From assembly GCF_003116815.1 (NCBI RefSeq), contig NZ_QDKQ01000053.1, forward strand, positions 26,078 through 90,077: DNA of 64,000 nt, given 5' to 3'. Numbering within the stretch: position 1 is the stretch's first letter; the number at the start of each line of letters is the position of its first letter. The position numbers were made by a program, and so were the translations under genes. The stretch is from Caulobacter endophyticus. GTDB lineage: Bacteria > Pseudomonadota > Alphaproteobacteria > Caulobacterales > Caulobacteraceae. A model generated the notes under the pieces. That model worked only from the letters and a program-made list of their open reading frames with translations, was not told the DNA's origin and did no database searches. Below are positions 59,292 to 64,000 of this stretch, piece by piece.

Positions 59292-61214
59292 ATGTCGCTT
59301 CCGAAGGATCCTGCTGCTGTTCGCTCTGCCTACCTGCGCAGAGCCGCCCGCATCGGCGTCGCCGCGGCGGTGGCCGCCGCGCTCGCCGCGACCGCGCCCC
59401 AGACGTACGCCGGCGAGGTTCCGCTGGGCGCCCGCAACGTCGACCTGACCGCGCGCGAGCAGCCGATCGCCCAGTTCCTGCAGAACTTCTACAACCAGAT
59501 CGGCGTGCCGGTGGTGATCTCCTCGCAGGTCACCGGCACGATCAACGGCGTCTTCCGCGGCCCGGCCACCAAGATCGACGCCGACATCTCCAAGGCCTTC
59601 GACCTCGTCACCTATTACGACGGCGGCGCGGCCTATGTTTACACCGCAGCCCAGCTGTCCAGCCGCAGCTTCCCGATCTCGGGCTCGGCCTCGCGGCGGG
59701 TCGACCGGGCGGCCCGGCAGCTTGGCCTGCTCGACAACCGCAACACCCTGCGCGCCACCGGCGACATGCTGGTGGCCACGGGCGCGCCGCGCTTCCTGCA
59801 GCAGGTCGACGAGCTGGCCCGCGGCGGCGTCCAGGCCGAGGCCGCCTCGCCGACCCTGCAGTATCGGGTCTTCTACCTGCGCTACGGCTGGGCCGACGAC
59901 GTGAACCTGACGGTCGGCTCGCGGCAGGTGACCATTCCGGGCGTGGCCTCGATCATCCGCTCGCTGGTCAGCTCCGATCCCAATGAGCGGGCCGGCGCGG
60001 CCGCCCGCAGCGAGAGCCCCATCCCCGCCGCAGTCCAGGGCCTGCGCGGCCAGGGCCTGGCGACGCTGGGCACGCCCAATCCCGGCGGCGCCTTCTATGG
60101 CGGCCAGGACGGGCAGGGGACCCTGGGCACGCCGCTCGCCAACGAGCAGACCGGCGTCTACTCGCCCCAGAACCCCGTCCGCGTGCAGGCCGACACCCGC
60201 CTCAACGCCGTCATCGTCCGCGACGTGGCCGAGCGCATGTCGGCCTACGAGGAACTGGTCCGCGCGCTGGACGTCGAGCCGCAGCTGCTCGAGGTCGAGG
60301 CGGCGATCATCGACATCGACACGACCAAGGCCCGCGACCTGGGCGTCAATTGGCGCTTCGACGACGGCAACGGCGGCATCCAGTTCGGCCGCGGCCCCGA
60401 CGCCCCGGCCGGCCTGGAAGACGCCAACCTGGTGCGTGGCAACACCTCGCCCAAGTCGGCAGCCGGTCTTGTCGCCTCGACGATCATCGGCAACGGCGAC
60501 TATTTCGCCGCCCGCCTCAACGCCCTTGAGACCGAAGGCGTGGCCCGCGTCGTGTCGCGGCCGCAGATCGTCACCCTGTCGAACGTCGAGGCGGTGTTCG
60601 AGAACAGCCGCGACTTCTACGTCCGCCTGGCCGGCGAGCGCGACGTCGACCTCTTCAACGTCACCGCCGGCACGACCCTGCGCGTCACCCCGCACGTCAC
60701 TCGCGACGGAACCCAGACCCGCATCCGCATGCTGGTGAGCATCGAGGACGGTTCGCTGACCAACGCCAGCGTCGACGACATCCCCGTCGTCCGCCGCGCC
60801 GCGCTCAACACCCAGGCGCTGATCCAGGAAGGCCAGAGCCTGCTTCTGGGCGGCATGACCGTGCAGTCCGACACCACCGGCTCGCAGAAGATCCCGGTGC
60901 TGGGCAACATCCCGGTCTTGGGCAACCTGTTCAAGGTGCAGTCGCGCAGCAGCGGCCGCATCGAGCGGATGTTCCTGATCACCCCGCGCCTGGCCTCGAT
61001 CGCCGCGCCGCGCTCCACCACGCCCGCCGGCCTGCGCTACGACGCGCCGGCTTCCGGGTTCGAGAGCGCGCCGCTGCCGGCCGCGCCGACCCTGCCGTCC
61101 AACCGCAAGCCCGCCAAGGTCGCCCCCGGGGCGCCCGCCCAGATGCTGCCGCCGGCTCCGCCCCCAGCGCCGGAACCCTACGGCACGATGAAACCCATCC
61201 CCAATCCGAGCTAG
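59292..61214 (+). CDS. sctC: T3SS outer-membrane secretin SctC
   Basis: A 640-residue secretin. A signal peptide ends near APQTYA. Two N-terminal ring domains (VPLGARNVDLTAREQPIAQF, then PVVISSQVTGTINGVFRGPA) are followed by an N3-type domain and the C-terminal secretin pore with RLNALETEGVARVVSRPQIV, EGQSLLLGGMTVQSD and VPVLGNIPVLGNLF-like text (here IPVLGNIPVLGNLFK). The last about 60 residues are Pro/Ala-rich. It forms the outer-membrane ring for the injectisome. It is the third gene of the structural operon. Confidence 0.93.
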   Translation: MSLPKDPAAVRSAYLRRAARIGVAAAVAAALAATAPQTYAGEVPLGARNVDLTAREQPIAQFLQNFYNQIGVPVVISSQVTGTINGVFRGPATKIDADISKAFDLVTYYDGGAAYVYTAAQLSSRSFPISGSASRRVDRAARQLGLLDNRNTLRATGDMLVATGAPRFLQQVDELARGGVQAEAASPTLQYRVFYLRYGWADDVNLTVGSRQVTIPGVASIIRSLVSSDPNERAGAAARSESPIPAAVQGLRGQGLATLGTPNPGGAFYGGQDGQGTLGTPLANEQTGVYSPQNPVRVQADTRLNAVIVRDVAERMSAYEELVRALDVEPQLLEVEAAIIDIDTTKARDLGVNWRFDDGNGGIQFGRGPDAPAGLEDANLVRGNTSPKSAAGLVASTIIGNGDYFAARLNALETEGVARVVSRPQIVTLSNVEAVFENSRDFYVRLAGERDVDLFNVTAGTTLRVTPHVTRDGTQTRIRMLVSIEDGSLTNASVDDIPVVRRAALNTQALIQEGQSLLLGGMTVQSDTTGSQKIPVLGNIPVLGNLFKVQSRSSGRIERMFLITPRLASIAAPRSTTPAGLRYDAPASGFESAPLPAAPTLPSNRKPAKVAPGAPAQMLPPAPPPAPEPYGTMKPIPNPS

Positions 61215-61218
61215 GCCC

Positions 61219-62400
61219 ATGACCGATCAAGCCCTGCTGTCCGAAGAGCCGACCGAAATCCCCGCCGCCACGCCGTCCGAGGCGCTGGTCGTCAAGGTGC
61301 TGTCCGGCCGCGTCGCCGGCGCCCTGCTGCCATTGCCGGCCGGCGAGAGCGCCGAGCTTGGCCACGGCTTCGACGCCGACATCGTCCTGCGCGACCCCAG
61401 CGCCAGGGGCGTGCGCGTGCGCCTGACCGCCGGCGAGGAGTCCGCCGAGATCGAGGTGGTCTCCGGCCAGGTCGAGATGCTCGGCCACCGGCTTGAGGCG
61501 CCGGCCCGCGCGGTGCTGCCCTGCTACGTGCCGCTGGTCGTCGGCGACAACGCCCTGGCCCTCGGCGTCGAGGAAAGCCCGCGCTGGCGCGAGGCCGAGC
61601 GCCTGCTGGCCGCTTCGGCTCAAGGCGAGACCGCCGCGCCGTCGGAGGAGGAGGGGAGCGACCTCTTCGAGGACGGCCGCAGCCTGCTGCGGCGCACGCT
61701 GGATCGCGGCGTGCGGGTGGTCGGCTCGACGCCGCACCTCGTTCCCGCCCTGGTGTTCGGCGCCGCCCTGGCCTGCGTCACCTATGCGGTCGCCAACGTG
61801 CCCCGGTTCGGCGGCCAGGAGGCCAGTCCCTCCAAGGTCCACGCCCTGCTGCGCCAGGAAGGCTACGGCGCCCTGGCCGTGCAGCCGCAGGCCGACGGCA
61901 AGCTGGTCATCGCCGGCGTGCTGAACCGCGACGCCGAGAAGGCGCGCCTGGCCCGTCTGGTCAGTTCGCGCGAACTGCCCGCCCGCGTCGAGGTGGTGAC
62001 CAGCGAAGGCCTGGCCCAGAACGTCGAGGATGTCTTCCAGGCCAACGGCCTGGCCGCCACCGCCCGACCCAACGGCCTTGGCCGCGTGCAGGTGCAGGTC
62101 ACCGGTCCCGCCCAGGACGTGGCCAAGGTGGAGAAGATCGCCCGGCACGACGTCAAGGGCCTGCGCGACCTCGATGTCGACCGCGCGGCGGGCGGCGACC
62201 GCTTCGGCGCGGTGTTCGACCAGGGCCCCGGCAAGCGCGTGGTGGCGGTGGTCGGCGGCGACGCCGGCTACGTCGCCACCGCCGACGGCGCCCGCTACTT
62301 CGCCGGCTCCACCCTGCCGACGGGCGACCGCATCGTGGGCGTCGAGAGCCAGGCCGTCGTCGTCGAGAAGGACGGCGCCACCACTCGCCTGATGTTCTGA
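61219..62400 (+). CDS. sctD: T3SS inner-membrane ring protein SctD
   Basis: A 393-residue protein. An N-terminal cytoplasmic FHA-like domain (ALVVKVLSGRVAGALLPLPA, then ELGHGFDADIVLRDPSARGV) precedes one transmembrane helix near residues 173-193 (HLVPALVFGAALACVTYAVA). A periplasmic BON/ring-building region follows, with repeated LVIAGVLNRDAEKARLARLV and VQVQVTGPAQDVAKVEKIA segments (shown shortened). This is the usual SctD/YscD/PrgH layout. It follows sctC after 4 bases, and its place before the small sctF/I and sctJ genes agrees with the Ysc order. Confidence 0.85.
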   Translation: MTDQALLSEEPTEIPAATPSEALVVKVLSGRVAGALLPLPAGESAELGHGFDADIVLRDPSARGVRVRLTAGEESAEIEVVSGQVEMLGHRLEAPARAVLPCYVPLVVGDNALALGVEESPRWREAERLLAASAQGETAAPSEEEGSDLFEDGRSLLRRTLDRGVRVVGSTPHLVPALVFGAALACVTYAVANVPRFGGQEASPSKVHALLRQEGYGALAVQPQADGKLVIAGVLNRDAEKARLARLVSSRELPARVEVVTSEGLAQNVEDVFQANGLAATARPNGLGRVQVQVTGPAQDVAKVEKIARHDVKGLRDLDVDRAAGGDRFGAVFDQGPGKRVVAVVGGDAGYVATADGARYFAGSTLPTGDRIVGVESQAVVVEKDGATTRLMF

Positions 62401-62430
62401 CAATCCAACCCGATACGAGGAGAAACGTCC

Positions 62431-62736
62431 ATGTCCGACAGCAGCATTTCCGGTTTCGGAGCCTCCGTCGCCCCCGGCATCCTGGGCTCCAACAACAAGA
62501 ACCGGCCCGGCAGCTGGTTCGAGGCCATGGCCCATGCCTGGGGCCAGGTGCTCGACCAGCAGGCCGTGCGCATCACCGAGCTTTCCGACCAGATCGGCCC
62601 CGGCGGCGAGGACAAGCCCTCGGTCATGGCCCAGCTGACCGCCGAGAGCCTGCGCATGAACTTCATGGCCAACTCGGAATCCACCTCGGTCGACAGCGTC
62701 GGCCGCGCCCTCGAAACCATGGCCCGCAAGAACTAA
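62431..62736 (+). CDS. sctF: Candidate T3SS needle subunit SctF
   Basis: A 101-residue secreted-type protein without a signal peptide. It is helical (RPGSWFEAMAHAWGQVLDQQ and LTAESLRMNFMANSESTSVD) and ends in polar residues, as needle subunits do. Its place between sctD and the next small gene, then sctJ, matches the Ysc order D-(E)-F-(G-H)-I-J. The classical PSDP-type turn of needle proteins is not obvious, so this is not a sure call. An export co-chaperone is the alternative. ATG 62431 follows GAGGAGAAACG. Confidence 0.5.
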   Translation: MSDSSISGFGASVAPGILGSNNKNRPGSWFEAMAHAWGQVLDQQAVRITELSDQIGPGGEDKPSVMAQLTAESLRMNFMANSESTSVDSVGRALETMARKN

Positions 62737-62760
62737 GCGCGTCTTTCAGGAGAGGACGCC

Positions 62761-63162
62761 ATGTCCTTCGATCCCGTTTCGGCCGCCGCCCTGGCCATGC
62801 CCCAGGAAGCCGCGCCCCAGGTGACCCAGGTCGGCTACGGCGCCAGCCTCACCGACGCCGTCCAGTTCCAGAACGCCCTGCACACCGCCGGCGCCTCGCA
62901 GGTCGCGGGGCTTGGCGGTCCCGAGGCCCTGGCCCCGGCCATGAAGGGCGTCTTCAACCAGCTGGAGTTCGTCAACAGCCAGGCCTCGAACCTGGCCGCC
63001 CACGCCAAGGCCGCCGAGGCCAAGGGCGCGGCGATCACCCCCGGCGAGATGATCGGCCTGACCGTCCAGTGCCACGAGTTCATGTTCAACTGCCAGCTGA
63101 CCTCGAACATCGCCAACCGCACGTCCGACGGCCTGCAGCAGCTGTTCCGGCAGCAAGCCTAG
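62761..63162 (+). CDS. sctI: Candidate T3SS inner-rod protein SctI
   Basis: A 133-residue protein without a signal peptide. The C-terminal helix (TVQCHEFMFNCQLTSNIANR then TSDGLQQLFRQQA) resembles the YscI/HrpB C-terminus, which ends with a leucine and glutamine. The N-terminal 80 residues are Ala/Gln-rich and flexible. It lies directly before sctJ, as in Ysc and related loci. Two cysteines in the C-terminal helix are unusual for an inner rod. It probably connects the export gate to the needle. Confidence 0.55.
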   Translation: MSFDPVSAAALAMPQEAAPQVTQVGYGASLTDAVQFQNALHTAGASQVAGLGGPEALAPAMKGVFNQLEFVNSQASNLAAHAKAAEAKGAAITPGEMIGLTVQCHEFMFNCQLTSNIANRTSDGLQQLFRQQA

Positions 63163-63172
63163 GGTGACGGCC

Positions 63173-63916
63173 ATGCGCAAGATCTTGCCCGCCGTGCTCG
63201 TGGCCGCCGCCCTGGGGCTCTCGGCCTGCGCCGAGAAGGAGCTCTATGGCGGGCTCACCGAGCGCGAGGCCAACGAGATGGTCGCCGTGCTGCAGAACGC
63301 CAATGTCGCCGCCTCTAAGAGCAGCAAGGACGGCAAGGTCTGGGCGCTGAAGACCCGCGCCGAGCAGTTCTCCTCGGCCGTGGCGGTCCTGCACGACCAG
63401 GGCTATCCGCGCGACAAGTTCGAGAGCCTGGGCGAGGTCTTCAAGAAGGAGGGCTTCGTCTCCTCGCCGATGGAACAGCGGGCGCGGCTGATGTACGGCC
63501 TGTCGCAGGAGCTCAGCCAGACCATCTCGTCGATCGACGGCGTGGTGCAGGCCCGCGTGCACATCGCCGTGCCCGAGGCCGATCCGCTGGCCGAGCAGCA
63601 GAAGCCGTCCTCGGCCTCGGTGTTCATCCGCCATAACCCCGACGTCGATCTCTCCGGCCAGGTGGGCTCGATCAAGGCGCTGGTCACCAACTCGATCGAG
63701 GGCCTGCCCTACGACAAGGTGACGGTGGTGATGTTCCCGGCCAAGCCGGTCATGGCCGCCGCGCCCGTCTCGCCGATCCGTTCCTTCACCATGCCGGCCA
63801 TCGCCATTCTGGCGGCGATCGGCGGAGTGGGCGCCTATGTCTTCAGCCGCACCAACCGGGGCAAGCCGCGCCGCAAGCTGAAGACCCTGGCCGAGTCCGG
63901 GACGCCCGTCGCATGA
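63173..63916 (+). CDS. sctJ: T3SS inner-membrane ring lipoprotein SctJ (YscJ/PrgK family)
   Basis: A 247-residue lipoprotein. The lipobox is LSAC (Cys19). Two ring-building domains follow: ELYGGLTEREANEMVAVLQN, then VAVLHDQGYPRDKFESLGEV, and VQARVHIAVPEADPLAEQQK with ASVFIRHNPDVDL. A C-terminal membrane helix (SFTMPAIAILAAIGGVGAYV) precedes a basic tail. It builds the inner-membrane ring together with SctD. ATG 63173 (MRKILPAVLV) is chosen over GTG 63164. The next gene overlaps its stop by four bases. Confidence 0.92.
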   Translation: MRKILPAVLVAAALGLSACAEKELYGGLTEREANEMVAVLQNANVAASKSSKDGKVWALKTRAEQFSSAVAVLHDQGYPRDKFESLGEVFKKEGFVSSPMEQRARLMYGLSQELSQTISSIDGVVQARVHIAVPEADPLAEQQKPSSASVFIRHNPDVDLSGQVGSIKALVTNSIEGLPYDKVTVVMFPAKPVMAAAPVSPIRSFTMPAIAILAAIGGVGAYVFSRTNRGKPRRKLKTLAESGTPVA

Positions 63917-64000
63917 ACGCCCGCGCCGACCGCCAGCGCCTGGTCGCCCAGGCCCGCCTGCTGGGCGCCGTCGGCGCGCCTGCGCCGGTCGGCCCGCGCG
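63913..64000 (+). CDS. Start of the next T3SS operon gene, truncated by the window edge
   Basis: ATG 63913 overlaps the sctJ stop (ATGA). About 29 codons are visible (NARADRQRLVAQARLLGAVG), too few to identify. In Ysc-like loci sctK or sctL follows sctJ, so one of these is likely. The ATPase (sctN), sctQ and sctR/S/T genes must be outside the window if present. Confidence 0.6.
   Translation, partial: MNARADRQRLVAQARLLGAVGAPAPVGPR

Noticed and set aside
59223..61220. Long minus-strand frame opposite sctC
   Set aside because: Antisense to a complete secretin; no recognisable motifs.
1..64000. CRISPR arrays, rRNA genes and a replication origin
   Set aside because: No regularly spaced direct repeats, rRNA sequence or DnaA-box cluster was noticed in the window.

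Overview
The window looks like chromosomal DNA of a Caulobacter-type alphaproteobacterium (Caulobacteraceae). GC content is high throughout and genes are tightly packed, often with ATGA-type overlaps. There are two TonB-dependent receptors of the large Caulobacter family, a four-gene block in the order of the holdfast genes hfsE-hfsF-hfsG-hfsH, and intergenic REP-like palindromes. The assignment rests on gene content only.

Positions 1-18.9 kb hold an accessory catabolic region. It contains an isochorismatase-type hydrolase, a CaiB-type CoA-transferase and a hydantoinase/oxoprolinase pair (HyuB, HyuA). It also contains an HMG-CoA-lyase-type aldolase, a Rieske oxygenase, a serine hydrolase, an SMP-30-like beta-propeller, a TetR regulator, an MFS carrier and two TonB receptors. 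One receptor is interrupted by an in-frame TGA. Positions 18.9-27.3 kb hold a stress and storage-sugar block: ku downstream of otsB-otsA, then a GH15 enzyme, a glycogen-debranching-type enzyme and a GT4 glycosyltransferase. Positions 27.5-34.9 kb hold envelope genes: an L,D-transpeptidase, a DUF882 peptidase and the hfsEFGH-like operon.

Positions 35.0-40.7 kb are a patchwork next to tRNA-Ser(GCU). It carries an integrase remnant, small orphan genes, a PadR regulator with a perfect palindrome just upstream of its start, and an IS5-family element with a frameshifted transposase. A BCCT transporter follows.

Positions 42.9-64.0 kb are the most unusual part. From about 54.0 kb onward there is a type III secretion system (T3SS): a FliO-like gene, sctU, an IagB-like transglycosylase, sctV, sctC, sctD, likely sctF and sctI, sctJ and the start of the next gene. 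The genes beside it (42.9-54.0 kb) look like antibacterial effector/immunity modules. These are a class-3 lipase with an exported ankyrin protein, an NS_2-type nuclease with a YezG-type cytoplasmic protein, and a LysM/peptidoglycan-hydrolase protein with a lipoprotein. In each case the predicted compartment of the partner matches the compartment the toxin would attack. Four upstream regions in this block share an inverted-repeat operator, TARCTAGGG-N4-CCCTAGYTA or a degenerate form of it. I infer a co-regulated T3SS effector regulon that may act against bacteria. That function is a hypothesis from sequence layout, not a demonstrated fact.
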